A stretch of 64,000 bases of DNA from Geodermatophilus sp. TF02-6 (GCF_003319115.1 NZ_QOHF01000009.1:100676-164675), one strand, 5' to 3'. Counted from the stretch's first letter, positions 47,407 to 55,847 are shown. Translations and numbers: made by a program. The notes: generated from the letters alone by a model not told the origin.

Positions 47407-48723
47407 TCAGCGCGGTGCGCGCGGGAGGGTCCACACCGCCGCGGCCCGCCCCTGGTGCCAGGCGCGGCCCGGGGGGGCCACGGCCAGCCACGGTGCGGGC
47501 AGCAACCCGCCGGGGTCGTCGGTCGGGACGAGCTCGACGTCGACGTCCTCGCCCCGCGCCAGCGCGGCCTCCGCCAGCGGGACGAGCCGGTCCAGGTGGC
47601 GCTGCTCGGTCGCGATGAGCAGCCGGTCGGCGGCGCCCGCGGCACGGACCTGCCGGAGGGCCTCCACGGTCGCGTCCACCTCCGCCGCGTCCGGAGCCGG
47701 CACGGCCAGCGCGAACGGGTGCGGCTGCGCCCAGACGTCCAGCTCCTGGGTGAACCGGTCGAGGACGGCGGGACCGTGGACCCGGTCGGCCAGAGGCCGG
47801 TCGTCGTCCACCGGGACCCGGGAGCCCAGCTCCACCAGGCGGGCCGTGGACAGGAACACCGCCTCCAGGGCGGGGCCGGCCTCCGCGGCCGAGGGCATCC
47901 GGGCCGAGACCGCCGCCGCCGTCCGCAGCGCCTCCGCGTGCGCCCGGCGCTCCTGCTCCGGGTCGCCCAGGAAGCCGTGCCGGCGACCCCAGTCGATGAG
48001 CAGGGGCCAGTCGCGCGCGCCCCTCGCCAGGAGCCGGGGGTCCCGGGAGCGCTGGGTGGGGTGCAGCCGGAAGGAGCTGAGGGTGTCCGCGCTGTAGAAG
48101 GCCCTGCCCCGTGACAGCAGGTCCAGCCAGAGGCCCACGTCACCGTTGGCCGCCAGCTGCCGCCCGTCGACCTGCCACAGCCGCAAGGGGTCGACGTCCG
48201 AGCGCCGGAACAGGCACGTGGTCAGCTCGCCGACGACGTTCCGGCAGAACTCCAGCACGGCGTTGCCCAGCAGCGTCCCGTCGAGCACCCCCGTCCGCTC
48301 CAGCAGGGGGGCGCCGAGCGGGCTGCCGACCGGTTCGCCGTCCGCACCGATCGTCGAGCGGTGGGAGAAGGCCAACGACACCGAGTCCGAGGACCGCATG
48401 CCGGCCAGCAGCGTCGCGACGCACCCCGGGGCGAGCACGTCGTCGTGCAGGAGGAACTTCACGTACTCGCCCCGCGCCTCCTCCAGCAGGCGCACCGGGT
48501 TGGCGAAGGCACCGACGTTGGTCTCGTGGCGCAGCACGCGGACCCGGGGGTCGGCCGCCCGGAAGGTCTCCAGCAGCGCCGGCGTGCCGTCGGTGGAGGC
48601 GTCGTCGCCGACGAGGACCTCGAGGTGGGTGTGGGTCTGGGCGAGCGCCGAGCGCAGGGCCTCCCCCAGGAACCGCTCCCCGTCGTGGGTCGGGACGAGG
48701 ACGCTGACCAGCGGCCCGCTCAC
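47407..48723 (-). CDS. GT2-family glycosyltransferase, probable flagellin glycan gene
   Basis: This 438-residue protein has a GT-A domain at the N-terminus: VSVLVPTHDGERFLGEALRS, VLVGDDASTDGTPALLETFR, and YVKFLLHDDVLAPGCVATLL with the DD metal/donor motif. The segment ANGDVGLWLDLLSRGRAFYS closes the catalytic domain. The last 150 residues are unassigned. It lies last in a three-gene unit with overlapping starts after the ketoisomerase and aminotransferase. The setting between fliA and flagellin points to glycan attachment on flagellin. Confidence 0.85.
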   Translation of the reverse strand: MSGPLVSVLVPTHDGERFLGEALRSALAQTHTHLEVLVGDDASTDGTPALLETFRAADPRVRVLRHETNVGAFANPVRLLEEARGEYVKFLLHDDVLAPGCVATLLAGMRSSDSVSLAFSHRSTIGADGEPVGSPLGAPLLERTGVLDGTLLGNAVLEFCRNVVGELTTCLFRRSDVDPLRLWQVDGRQLAANGDVGLWLDLLSRGRAFYSADTLSSFRLHPTQRSRDPRLLARGARDWPLLIDWGRRHGFLGDPEQERRAHAEALRTAAAVSARMPSAAEAGPALEAVFLSTARLVELGSRVPVDDDRPLADRVHGPAVLDRFTQELDVWAQPHPFALAVPAPDAAEVDATVEALRQVRAAGAADRLLIATEQRHLDRLVPLAEAALARGEDVDVELVPTDDPGGLLPAPWLAVAPPGRAWHQGRAAAVWTLPRAPR

Positions 48724-49835
48724 GGCCGGAACGACCACACGGCGTCGAGGACGTGCTCCTGCGCCGCCTCGTCCAGGTGCGGGCCCATCGGCAGGCTGAG
48801 CACCTCCCGCGCGAGCCGGTCGGCGACCGGCAGGTCCGCGGCGGCCGCCGGAGTGCCGGCGAAGGCCGCCTGGCGGTGCGGCGGGACGGGGTAGTGGACG
48901 CCCGTCTCGACCCCGAGGGACGCCAGGTGCGCCCGCAGCGCGTCGCGGTGCGGCGTCCGGACCACGTAGAGGTGCCAGGCCGGCGCGGCCCAGGCCGCGG
49001 TCACGGGCAGGACGAGCCCCGACCCGGCCAGCCCCTCGTCGTAGCGGCGGGCGACCTCGGCCCGGCGGGCGGTGAACCCGGCGAGCCGGCGCAGCTTCAC
49101 CGACAGCAGGGCGGCCTGCAGCTCGTCGAGCCGGCTGTTCCAGCCGACCTCGTCGTGCACGTACTTCTCGGTGGAGCCGTAGTTGCGCAGCGACCTGAGG
49201 CGGCGCGCGACCTCGGGATCCGACGTGGTGACCGCGCCGCCGTCCCCGACCGCGCCGAGGTTCTTCCCCGGGTAGAAGCTCCAGGCCGTGGCCGAGGCCA
49301 GCCCGCCGACGGGACGGCCGCGGTACCGGGCGCCGTGCGCCTGCGCGGCGTCGTCGAGCACGGCCAGGCCGCGACGGGCGGCCAGGTCCAGGACCGGGTC
49401 GAGGTCCACGGGGTGCCCGTAGAGGTGCACCGGCACGACGGCCCGCGTCCGGCTGGTGACCGCGGCGTCGAGCGCACCGGCGTCCCACAGACCGGTGGAC
49501 GGCGAGACGTCCACCGGGACCGGTACCGCGCCGACGTGGACGACGGCCAACCAGGTGGCGACGAAGGTGTGCGACGGCACCAGGACCTCGTCGCCGGGGC
49601 CGACGCCCAGCGCCCGCAGGCCGAGGGACAGCGCGTCGAGGCCGCTGCCGACGCCCACGGCGAACCGGGCGCCGACGGCCTCCGCCCAGGCCTGCTCGAA
49701 GGCGGCCAGCTCCGGACCCAGGAGGACCCGTTCGCTGCGCAGCACGCGCAGCGCCGCCTCGGCGAGCTCGCCGTGCAGCTCCTCGTGCAGGGCGACGAGG
49801 TCCAGGAAGGGGACGCGCTGCGCGGTGCGGGTCAC
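48720..49835 (-). CDS. DegT/DnrJ/EryC1-type sugar aminotransferase
   Basis: This 371-residue PLP enzyme has VPFLDLVALHEELHGELAEA, RFAVGVGSGLDALSLGLRAL, DEVLVPSHTFVATWLAVVHV, VVPVHLYGHPVDLDPVLDLA and SFYPGKNLGAVGDGGAVTTS, whose Lys forms the internal aldimine. WNSRLDELQAALLSVKL and GVHYPVPPH are further family marks. With the FdtA-like ketoisomerase encoded just upstream, it should aminate a 3-keto-6-deoxyhexose on a dTDP carrier (FdtB-like). Overlaps of four bases join it to both neighbours. Confidence 0.92.
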   Translation of the reverse strand: MTRTAQRVPFLDLVALHEELHGELAEAALRVLRSERVLLGPELAAFEQAWAEAVGARFAVGVGSGLDALSLGLRALGVGPGDEVLVPSHTFVATWLAVVHVGAVPVPVDVSPSTGLWDAGALDAAVTSRTRAVVPVHLYGHPVDLDPVLDLAARRGLAVLDDAAQAHGARYRGRPVGGLASATAWSFYPGKNLGAVGDGGAVTTSDPEVARRLRSLRNYGSTEKYVHDEVGWNSRLDELQAALLSVKLRRLAGFTARRAEVARRYDEGLAGSGLVLPVTAAWAAPAWHLYVVRTPHRDALRAHLASLGVETGVHYPVPPHRQAAFAGTPAAAADLPVADRLAREVLSLPMGPHLDEAAQEHVLDAVWSFRP

Positions 49836-50344
49836 GGGGTGCCCTCGCCGGCGCGGGCGGCGACGAACTGGTCGTAGTCGCGGTAGTAGTCGCCCTCGTC
49901 GTACCTGCGGGAGGCGAGCACCAGGCAGACGCTGCCGCTGGAGAAGTCGTCCAGCTCCCGCCACGTCATCGGCGGCACGTAGAGCCCGAAGTACGACCGG
50001 TTGAGGAAGAAGCGTTCCCGCCTGGTCCCGTCGTCGACGACCACGTCGAAGCTGCCGGCGGCGGCGATGATCAGCTGTTCCAGCTCCCGGTGCGCGTGCC
50101 CACCCCTCGACTCGCCCCCGGGGACGTCGTACAGGTAGTAGACGCGCTCGATGTCGAACGGGACGTGCTCGCTACCTTCGATGAAGGTGAGGTTGCCCCG
50201 GCAGTCGGCCACCCGGGGGAGGTCGACGATCCGGCACCCGAGCGCGGCGCGTCCCGGGGGCCAGCTCCGGTCGCCGGCCCGGCGCCCCAGGGGACGCACC
50301 CGGCGCTCGACGCGGACGTCCGGTGGCAGCTCTCCGACGGTCAT
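49832..50344 (-). CDS. FdtA/QdtA-like sugar 3,4-ketoisomerase (cupin)
   Basis: This 170-residue cupin has the FdtA pattern: LPRVADCRGNLTFIEGSEHV, FDIERVYYLYDVPGGESRGG, HAHRELEQLIIAAAGSFDVV with the cupin histidines, FFLNRSYFGLYVPPMTWREL and VLASRRYDEGDYYRDYDQF. It isomerises dTDP-4-keto-6-deoxyglucose to the 3-keto sugar, ahead of the aminotransferase. About 35 residues before VDLPRVADC are extra and Arg-rich, so the ATG at 50344 may be slightly too far upstream. No dTDP-glucose synthase or dehydratase is encoded here; these must be elsewhere. Confidence 0.88.
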   Translation of the reverse strand: MTVGELPPDVRVERRVRPLGRRAGDRSWPPGRAALGCRIVDLPRVADCRGNLTFIEGSEHVPFDIERVYYLYDVPGGESRGGHAHRELEQLIIAAAGSFDVVVDDGTRRERFFLNRSYFGLYVPPMTWRELDDFSSGSVCLVLASRRYDEGDYYRDYDQFVAARAGEGTP

Positions 50345-50366
50345 GCACCGAGCGAACAGGATGCGC

Positions 50367-50380
50367 GGACCCGTGGGTCC
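50367..50380. promoter_or_regulatory. 14-bp perfect palindrome between divergent glycan units
   Basis: GGACCCGTGGGTCC is a perfect palindrome centred in the 60-base gap between the divergent ketoisomerase and acetyltransferase genes. It is placed to control both directions. It may instead be a chance GC-rich palindrome. Confidence 0.4.
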
Positions 50381-50404
50381 CAAGCGCGGGGGTGGGACTT
50401 GACG

Positions 50405-51331
50405 ATGCTGGACACGCTCGTTGGTGGAGGCTTGCTGTTCTGCTCCTCCCGCTTCCACGACCTCAACGCGGTGGCCGGGGCGCGGCGCTGGCGGTACGAG
50501 CACCGGCGCGACGGGCGGCTCGTGGGCGTCCTGGACGGGGTCGTCTCCGACGGCGTCCTCCTGTCCGGGCACAGCGCGCCCTTCGGCGGCCCGGACCTGG
50601 TCCGGTCCGACCCTCCCGTCGAGGACGTCGTCGGCCTGGTCGAGGGCGCCCTGGCGGCCGCCCGGGCGGCCGGTGTCGGGACCGTCCGCATCCGCTGCCG
50701 GCCGAGCGAGTACTCGGCCGCGGAACCGCTGGTCGAGTACGCCCTGCTGCACCTGGGCGCCACCGTGGAGCACTGCGACCTCAACCAGTACGTCGACCTG
50801 CGCCGCATCCCGGCGGACGGCGACGCGCTGGCCCTGCTGGGCAGGAAGCGCGCCCGCGACGTCCGCGCCGACCTGCGCCTGCCGTACCAGCTCACCGACG
50901 TCGACGACGGCGAGAACCTCACCGTCCTGCACGGCATCCTGGCCGCCAACCGGGCGGCGCACGGCCGGCCCCCCGGGCTGTCCCGCGACTACCTCGGAGA
51001 GGTCCGGCGGGCGTTCCCCGACCGCGTACGGCTGTCGCTGCTGCGGCACGCGGGCCGTCCGGTGGCGTCGGCGGTGGTGTACCGGGTGCTGCGCGACGTC
51101 GACCTGCTGGTCGCCTGGGGCGACGCGGTCGACCACGGGCTGCAGCGCTCCCCCATGAACCTGCTGGCCCACCACCTGGTCACCCGCTCGGCGCGCACCG
51201 GGGCGCGCCTGCTCGACCTCGGCCCGTCGAGCGAGAAGGACGGGACGCCGAACCTCGGGCTGGCCCACTTCAAGCGCAGCGTCGGCGCGTCGACCGGTAC
51301 GCGGAAGGTCCTCGTGGTGACACTCGGTTGA
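50405..51331 (+). CDS. GNAT/FemAB-like N-acetyltransferase
   Basis: This 308-residue protein resembles the FemAB-like GNAT group. Its N-terminal half has FCSSRFHDLNAVAGARRWRY and SGHSAPFGGPDLVRSDPPVE. The C-terminal half has the acyl-CoA site region LTVLHGILAANRAAHGRPPG, VRLSLLRHAGRPVASAVVYR, DLLVAWGDAVDHGLQRSPMN and LLDLGPSSEKDGTPNLGLAH. It may acylate the amino sugar made by the divergent unit; this is inferred. No strong ribosome site is seen before the ATG. Confidence 0.75.
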   Translation: MLDTLVGGGLLFCSSRFHDLNAVAGARRWRYEHRRDGRLVGVLDGVVSDGVLLSGHSAPFGGPDLVRSDPPVEDVVGLVEGALAAARAAGVGTVRIRCRPSEYSAAEPLVEYALLHLGATVEHCDLNQYVDLRRIPADGDALALLGRKRARDVRADLRLPYQLTDVDDGENLTVLHGILAANRAAHGRPPGLSRDYLGEVRRAFPDRVRLSLLRHAGRPVASAVVYRVLRDVDLLVAWGDAVDHGLQRSPMNLLAHHLVTRSARTGARLLDLGPSSEKDGTPNLGLAHFKRSVGASTGTRKVLVVTLG

Positions 51332-52032
51332 TGGCGCACGACTACTCGAGCCGCTACGACCCGGACACGGACTTCGACCGGCACTACACCGTGGCCACCG
51401 GCACGCGCATCCGCCGGTGGTTCCGCCCCGGGGACGGCGTCCTCGAGCTGGGCTGCGCGACCGGGCTCATGACGTCCCTGTTCGCGGAGCGGGACGTCAC
51501 CGTCGACGCCGTCGAGCGGACCCCGTCCTACCACCGGGCGGCGGTGGCCCGCGCGCTGCCGCGGGCCACGTTCCACCTGACCGACATCGACGACTTCCCC
51601 GGCACGCGGCGCTACGAGCACGTGGTCGCCGCCCACCTGCTCAACGAGCTCGCCGATCCGCTGCGCCTGCTGCGCCGGATCCACGACGACCTGCTCGCAC
51701 CCGGCGGGCTGGTGCACGTCTCGCTGACCAACCCCTACTCCCTGCACCGGCTGATCGCGGTGGAGATGGGCATCCTCGACGGCCCGGCCGCGCTGAGCGA
51801 CCGCGGCCGCGCGCTGGCCACGGTGGAGATCTTCGACGCCGACCGCCTGGAGGCGCTGGCCCGGCAGGCGGGGCTGGTGTGCGTCCACCGGGAGCCGGTG
51901 CTGCTCAAGCCGTTCACCAACGCCCAGCTGGCCGAGCTGCCCGACGGCGTCGTCGCCGGCCTGGACCGGGTGGCGCGGCGGTTCCCCGAGCACGGCGCCC
52001 TCAACTACGCCGTCTTCGTCGCCGATGAGTGA
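51331..52032 (+). CDS. SAM-dependent methyltransferase in the glycan island
   Basis: This 233-residue class I methyltransferase has motif I VLELGCATGLMTSLFAERDV, VDAVERTPSYHRAAVARALP, and motif II-like YEHVVAAHLLNELADPLRLL with LLAPGGLVHVSLTNPYSLHR. It is a member of the methyltransferase group often found with sugar genes. The ATG overlaps the acetyltransferase stop (TGATG), and its end overlaps the next gene. Sugar or flagellin methylation is inferred. Confidence 0.83.
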   Translation: MAHDYSSRYDPDTDFDRHYTVATGTRIRRWFRPGDGVLELGCATGLMTSLFAERDVTVDAVERTPSYHRAAVARALPRATFHLTDIDDFPGTRRYEHVVAAHLLNELADPLRLLRRIHDDLLAPGGLVHVSLTNPYSLHRLIAVEMGILDGPAALSDRGRALATVEIFDADRLEALARQAGLVCVHREPVLLKPFTNAQLAELPDGVVAGLDRVARRFPEHGALNYAVFVADE

Positions 52033-53407
52033 GCCGCAGGTCGTCGTCGGCGGCACCGTGGCCGCGCTCACCGCCGCCGACGCGCTCGCCGACCGCGGCC
52101 GACCGACCCGGCTGTTCCTCCCCCGCCGGGGCGTCGGCGGGGGTTTCGTGCCGCTCGTGCGCGACGGCCGCACCCTCGAGCGGGGCATGCGGGTGCTGGA
52201 GCTGCACTACGAGGGCACGGGGACGCCGCCTCCCCTGGCGCGCTACCGGCCCGACGAGGAGGGGCACCGGCCCTTCGTCGCCCTGGTCGACGCGTGGGTC
52301 CGCGAGCTGGTCGGCGACGACGCCGTCGTCCCCGTCGCCGCGCCGGCGTCCTTCCTCGGCGGCCGCCTGGGCCCGGAGGTGCTGCTGAGCTCGGACCTGT
52401 CCCGGGCCGCCGAGCTCGTCCCCGCCGACGTCGCCGGCCGGATCGCGGCCGAGGCCGCGCAGGCCGCGGCCGCCTCCGGCGACGCGGGCCTGCTGGCGCC
52501 CGACCGGCGCCCCCGGCTGTGGGAGACGACGTTCGACGACGTCTCCGCGCAGCAGCACGGGCTCACCTTCCACGACGTCCTCCTCGCCCCCTTCGTCGCG
52601 AAGGTCCGCCCGGCCGGGGGCAGCGACGTGCTCGCCGCGCTCCGCCGCAAGCTGTGGGTGCCGCTGTTCTGGCCGCGGACGGTCGCCGAGGCGTTCGGCG
52701 GAGCGCCGGTCGGCTTCGTGCCACAGCGCCCGCTGACCGTGGTGCGGCCCGGTGGCACGGGACCGGTGGTGCGGGCCCTGCTCGACCGGCTGCGGGCCCG
52801 CGGCGTCGAGGTCGTCGCCTACGACCGGCTGGCCGGGGTCGCCGCGGACGGGCGGCGGGTGCGCATCGAGTTCTCCGACGGCCGGGTGGAGACCGCCACC
52901 CGCCCGGTGCTCGGCGTCCCGGCCGGTGAGCTCTTCGCCGCGGCGGGCACCTCCTTCGCGCCGGCCAAGGTGGGCTCGGTCCTCGCCTGGGTCGGGGTGC
53001 GGGAGGCCGACCTGCGCGCGCTGCCCGGCTTCGTCGACGTGCTGGACGCCGACGTGGCGGCCTACCGGGTCACGCCCGGTGCACCGTACGGCGCCGGCTG
53101 CCGCGTGGTGTGCGTCGAGCTCGCCCACGACGTCCCGCAGGAGGCGGCGGCCCGCACCGCCCACGGCGTCCTGCAGCGGGTGGGGCTGCTGCGCGCCGGC
53201 GCCGCCGCCGACGACCTCGGCGTCTTCGCCGGGCCGACCTTCACCGACCCGACCGCGGACAACCTGCGGCTGCACGCCGCAGCCCTGGACCGGTGGCGAG
53301 ACCTGGCGGTGCCCGCCACCGTCGTCGGCGGCGCGCAGGCGCCGTTCGCCGACTCCTTCAACGAGCAGGTGCTGCAGGGGCTGCAGGCCGCCGCGTCCAC
53401 GGCCTGA
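52025..53407 (+). CDS. FAD/NAD-dependent oxidoreductase-like protein (amine-oxidase/PPOX type)
   Basis: This 460-residue protein opens with a weak dinucleotide-binding fold (VVVGGTVAALTAADALADRG, lacking the usual GxGxxG), then [20 protein letters not shown]. Later parts (PLTVVRPGGTGPVVRALLDR, GVEVVAYDRLAGVAADGRRV and a final GGAQAPFADSFNEQVLQGLQ) have the layout of the protoporphyrinogen-oxidase/UDP-galactopyranose-mutase-like group. The loss of glycines makes FAD binding uncertain. It ends the plus-strand glycan unit, overlapping the methyltransferase by eight bases. Confidence 0.65.
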   Translation: MSEPQVVVGGTVAALTAADALADRGRPTRLFLPRRGVGGGFVPLVRDGRTLERGMRVLELHYEGTGTPPPLARYRPDEEGHRPFVALVDAWVRELVGDDAVVPVAAPASFLGGRLGPEVLLSSDLSRAAELVPADVAGRIAAEAAQAAAASGDAGLLAPDRRPRLWETTFDDVSAQQHGLTFHDVLLAPFVAKVRPAGGSDVLAALRRKLWVPLFWPRTVAEAFGGAPVGFVPQRPLTVVRPGGTGPVVRALLDRLRARGVEVVAYDRLAGVAADGRRVRIEFSDGRVETATRPVLGVPAGELFAAAGTSFAPAKVGSVLAWVGVREADLRALPGFVDVLDADVAAYRVTPGAPYGAGCRVVCVELAHDVPQEAAARTAHGVLQRVGLLRAGAAADDLGVFAGPTFTDPTADNLRLHAAALDRWRDLAVPATVVGGAQAPFADSFNEQVLQGLQAAASTA

Positions 53408-53420
53408 CCCGCCGCCCCGG

Positions 53421-53535
53421 CCCCCCTGCAGGTGGAAGGACCCCCTCCTCCCCACCCCTCGCTCCGCTCGGGGCGGTGCCCGGGAGGGGGCCTGGCGCGA
53501 GCTCACGAGGGGTGGGGGGCAGGGGGGTCCTCCCC
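53421..53535. repeat. Dispersed GC-rich palindromic repeat, copy 5
   Basis: This is the clearest copy. GAAGGACCCCCTCCTCCCC and ACCCCTCG on the left mirror CGAGGGGTGGGGGGCAGG and GGGGGGTCCT on the right, so the whole element folds into one long hairpin. It fills the gap between the convergent oxidoreductase and glycosyltransferase genes. Confidence 0.75.
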
Positions 53536-54609
53536 TCAGGCGCCGAGCCGCACCGCGCGGGAGCGGTTCTCCCGCGCCTGCCGCCAGGCCGACGCCCACA
53601 GGTCGGCGGTGTGCTCGGTGAGGTGCCCGGCCAGGACCCGCTCCCGGCCGCGGACGGCCGCCTGCCGCCGGGCGTCGGGGTCCTCGACGGCCCGGGTGAT
53701 CCCGGTGGCCCAGTCCCGCGGCCGCTTGGCGCGCAGCCCCAGCCCCAGCCGCTCGTACTCGGCGCTGGGTGACCGGACGGCGTAGACCCCGCGCGCGGCG
53801 TACTCCATGACCTTCAGCCAGCTCTTGCCGGTGTTGAACCGGTCGATGCGCAGCGGGGCGACGCCGATCTCGAAGCGCTCGCCCATGGCCGCCAGATAGC
53901 CGTCGACGTCCTGGACGAACGGGATGTGCTCGGGCTCGTCGGTCAGGCGCAGCAGCTGCCGGGCGTCGTCGGCCTGGCCCAGGACGGCGAACCGGCTGCG
54001 CCCGCGGGTGCGGTCGAGGGCCTGCTGCAGGCCGGACTCCATCTCCTGCAGGTCGTAGGGGTGGGTCGCGGCCGAGCCGGTCCAGCCGATGGTGACCACC
54101 TCGGGGGCGCGCTCGTAGGCCGGCGGGAGCGCCATGATCCGGCGCGGGATCGCGTTGGGGACCACCGCGCCGCGGCCGTGCGGGGCGTACTCCGCGAGCA
54201 GGGCCGGCGTGGACACCGTGACGAAGTCGGCCTCGCGGGCGCACTGCCGCGCCAGGTCGGCCGCGCCGCCGCGCACCAGCGCCCGGTGCCCCCGGTGGCC
54301 GAACGGGACGGCCGAGAGCAGGTCGTCCATCTCGACGACCACCGCGACGCCCTGGGCCTGCAGCACCCGCAGGCACTCGAGCATCCCCTGGGTCTTCGGC
54401 AGCTGGAGGACGACGACGTCGGCACCCTCGGCGTCGACGGCGCCGACCGAGGTCTGGGCCTGGCCGGGTCGCTGCACCATCGTCGTCCGCAGGCCGCGCC
54501 GGACCTCGACCTCGACCCCCAGCCCGGCCTCCTCGACCGCCCGCGCCGGTTCGGCCGTGCGGTAGTAGAGCGAGCCGCGGAACAGCGACGTGCTGAGCAG
54601 GACCTTCAT
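53536..54609 (-). CDS. GT-B glycosyltransferase next to flagellin
   Basis: This 357-residue protein has the GT-B two-domain layout. The N-terminus reads MKVLLSTSLFRGSLYYRTAE and VVVLQLPKTQGMLECLRVLQ, with VVVEMDDLLSAVPFGHRGHR. The donor domain has VVTIGWTGSAATHPYDLQEM, EIGVAPLRIDRFNTGKSWLK and VMEYAARGVYAVRSPSAEYE, a Lys/Glu pattern as in related O-glycosyltransferases. It lies 393 bases from the divergent flagellin gene. Glycosylation of flagellin is inferred. Confidence 0.82.
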   Translation of the reverse strand: MKVLLSTSLFRGSLYYRTAEPARAVEEAGLGVEVEVRRGLRTTMVQRPGQAQTSVGAVDAEGADVVVLQLPKTQGMLECLRVLQAQGVAVVVEMDDLLSAVPFGHRGHRALVRGGAADLARQCAREADFVTVSTPALLAEYAPHGRGAVVPNAIPRRIMALPPAYERAPEVVTIGWTGSAATHPYDLQEMESGLQQALDRTRGRSRFAVLGQADDARQLLRLTDEPEHIPFVQDVDGYLAAMGERFEIGVAPLRIDRFNTGKSWLKVMEYAARGVYAVRSPSAEYERLGLGLRAKRPRDWATGITRAVEDPDARRQAAVRGRERVLAGHLTEHTADLWASAWRQARENRSRAVRLGA

Positions 54610-54907
54610 GGTCGGGTGACGTCCTCACTGCGCTCGGACCGGCGAGCGCGGTCGCACCGCCCGGCAGCGCGGAGCGCCCGGGGACCGGGCGGGCTGCGGG
54701 CGGCGGGTCGCCGGGCGCAGGCGTCGGTGCGCCGCGCCCGCTGTACCCGCCACCCTCGCACCGGGCCCCTGTGCCCCTTCTCGGACACGCTGGCCGCCGA
54801 CGCCGTCGCCCGGGGGCAGCGACCCACGCGCCGCAGCAGCCCCACCCGTCCCGCCGTCGGCCGACCCGCCCGGGTGAGACGCCGCGGAAAAAAGCCCCGG
54901 GTTCGGG

Positions 54908-54935
54908 TCAAGGACCGCCCCGCAGCGGCCGTTAC
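54908..54935 (+). promoter_or_regulatory. FliA/WhiG-type promoter of flagellin
   Basis: TCAA (54908–54911), 16 bases and GCCGTTAC (54928–54935) match the TAAA–N15/16–GCCGATAA pattern of FliA/WhiG sigma factors in three of four and six of eight positions. Transcription would start near 54941, giving a leader of about 60 bases. Confidence 0.55.
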
Positions 54936-54955
54936 CCCAGGTGTCACGCCCGCCA

Positions 54956-54997
54956 GCACGGATGCCAGCGGGACCAGAGGACCCCGGCCAAGGAGGA
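54956..54997 (+). promoter_or_regulatory. Possible CsrA sites in the flagellin leader
   Basis: GCACGGATGC (54956–54965) can fold as a three-pair stem with GGA in the loop, close to the CsrA consensus (ACARGGAUGU). A second pair of GGAs lies in the ribosome site AAGGAGGA (54990–54997), about 33 bases on. Two sites, one over the ribosome site, is the arrangement by which CsrA blocks hag translation in Bacillus. Confidence 0.4.
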
Positions 54998-55002
54998 ACC
55001 CC

Positions 55003-55788
55003 ATGGGTCTGAGCGTCAACACCAACATCGCGGCGTTCAACGCCTACCGCAACCTGTCGGTCACCGACACGCAGATGGGCAAGTCCCTGGAGAAGCTCTC
55101 CTCGGGCTACCGGATCAACCGCGCCGCCGACGACGCGGCCGGCCTGGCCATCTCCGAGGGGCTGCGTTCGCAGATCGGCGGGCTCAAGGTCGCCGTCCGC
55201 AACGCGCAGGACGGCATCTCCGTCGTCCAGACGGCCGAAGGTGCGCTGACCGAGGTCAGCTCGATGCTGCAGCGGATGAACGACCTGGCCGTGCAGTACA
55301 ACAACGGCACGCAGAGCGACGACTCGAAGTCCGCGATCTCCCAGGAGTTCGAGGCCCTCAAGACCGAGATCGGCCGCATCCAGGACAACACCAAGTTCAA
55401 CGGGGTGGCTCTGTTCAACGGCGCCTCGGGCACCACCTTCCAGGTCGGCTACGCCAGCGGTGACACGATCTCGGTCGACCTGAGCGCCAGCACCGACGTC
55501 AGCAGCCTCTCGGCCAGCGGCGGGAGCGACGCCGTCCAGGCCGTCATCACGACGGTCTCGGGCTACCGGGCCGACCTGGGTGCGCTGCAGAACCGCTTCG
55601 AGCACACGATCAACAACCTGAACACGTCGGTCGAGAACCTGTCGGCCGCCGAGTCCCGCATCCGGGACACCGACATGGCGCAGGAGATGACCAACTTCTC
55701 CCGGACCCAGATCCTCAGCCAGGCCGGCACGGCCATGCTGGCGCAGGCCAACCAGGCCTCGCAGGGCATCCTGCAGCTGCTGCGCTGA
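55003..55788 (+). CDS. fliC: Flagellin
   Basis: This 261-residue filament protein has the conserved D0/D1 ends: VNTNIAAFNAYRNLSVTDTQ, LSSGYRINRAADDAAGLAIS and VRNAQDGISVVQTAEGALTE at the start, and LQNRFEHTINNLNTSVENLS, ESRIRDTDMAQEMTNFSRTQ, LAQANQASQGILQLLR at the end. The middle is only about 60 residues, Ser/Thr-rich (VDLSASTDVSSLSASGGSDA), so no D2/D3 domain; those Ser/Thr are candidates for O-glycans. AAGGAGGA precedes the ATG. It is followed by a strong terminator hairpin. Confidence 0.97.
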   Translation: MGLSVNTNIAAFNAYRNLSVTDTQMGKSLEKLSSGYRINRAADDAAGLAISEGLRSQIGGLKVAVRNAQDGISVVQTAEGALTEVSSMLQRMNDLAVQYNNGTQSDDSKSAISQEFEALKTEIGRIQDNTKFNGVALFNGASGTTFQVGYASGDTISVDLSASTDVSSLSASGGSDAVQAVITTVSGYRADLGALQNRFEHTINNLNTSVENLSAAESRIRDTDMAQEMTNFSRTQILSQAGTAMLAQANQASQGILQLLR

Positions 55789-55820
55789 CCCACCCGCAGC
55801 AGCTGAGCACCACCCGGTGA

Positions 55821-55847
55821 GGGGGGTGGCCCCGGGCCACCCCCCTT
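55821..55847 (+). terminator. Terminator after flagellin
   Basis: GGGGGGTGG (55821–55829) pairs exactly with CCACCCCCC (55837–55845), with CCC/GGG also able to pair inside. It lies 33 bases after the flagellin stop and 45 bases before fliD, with only two T after it. Ending most transcripts here would leave flagellin in excess of FliD. Confidence 0.65.

Larger units (their letters stand above)
54610..55002. other. 393-base divergent leader of flagellin
   Basis: No gene is seen here. The right part holds an A-rich run (GGAAAAAAG near 54889), a FliA-type promoter at 54908–54935, a GGA hairpin near 54956–54965 and the flagellin ribosome site at 54990–54997. The left part is GC-rich and featureless. 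Confidence 0.6.
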
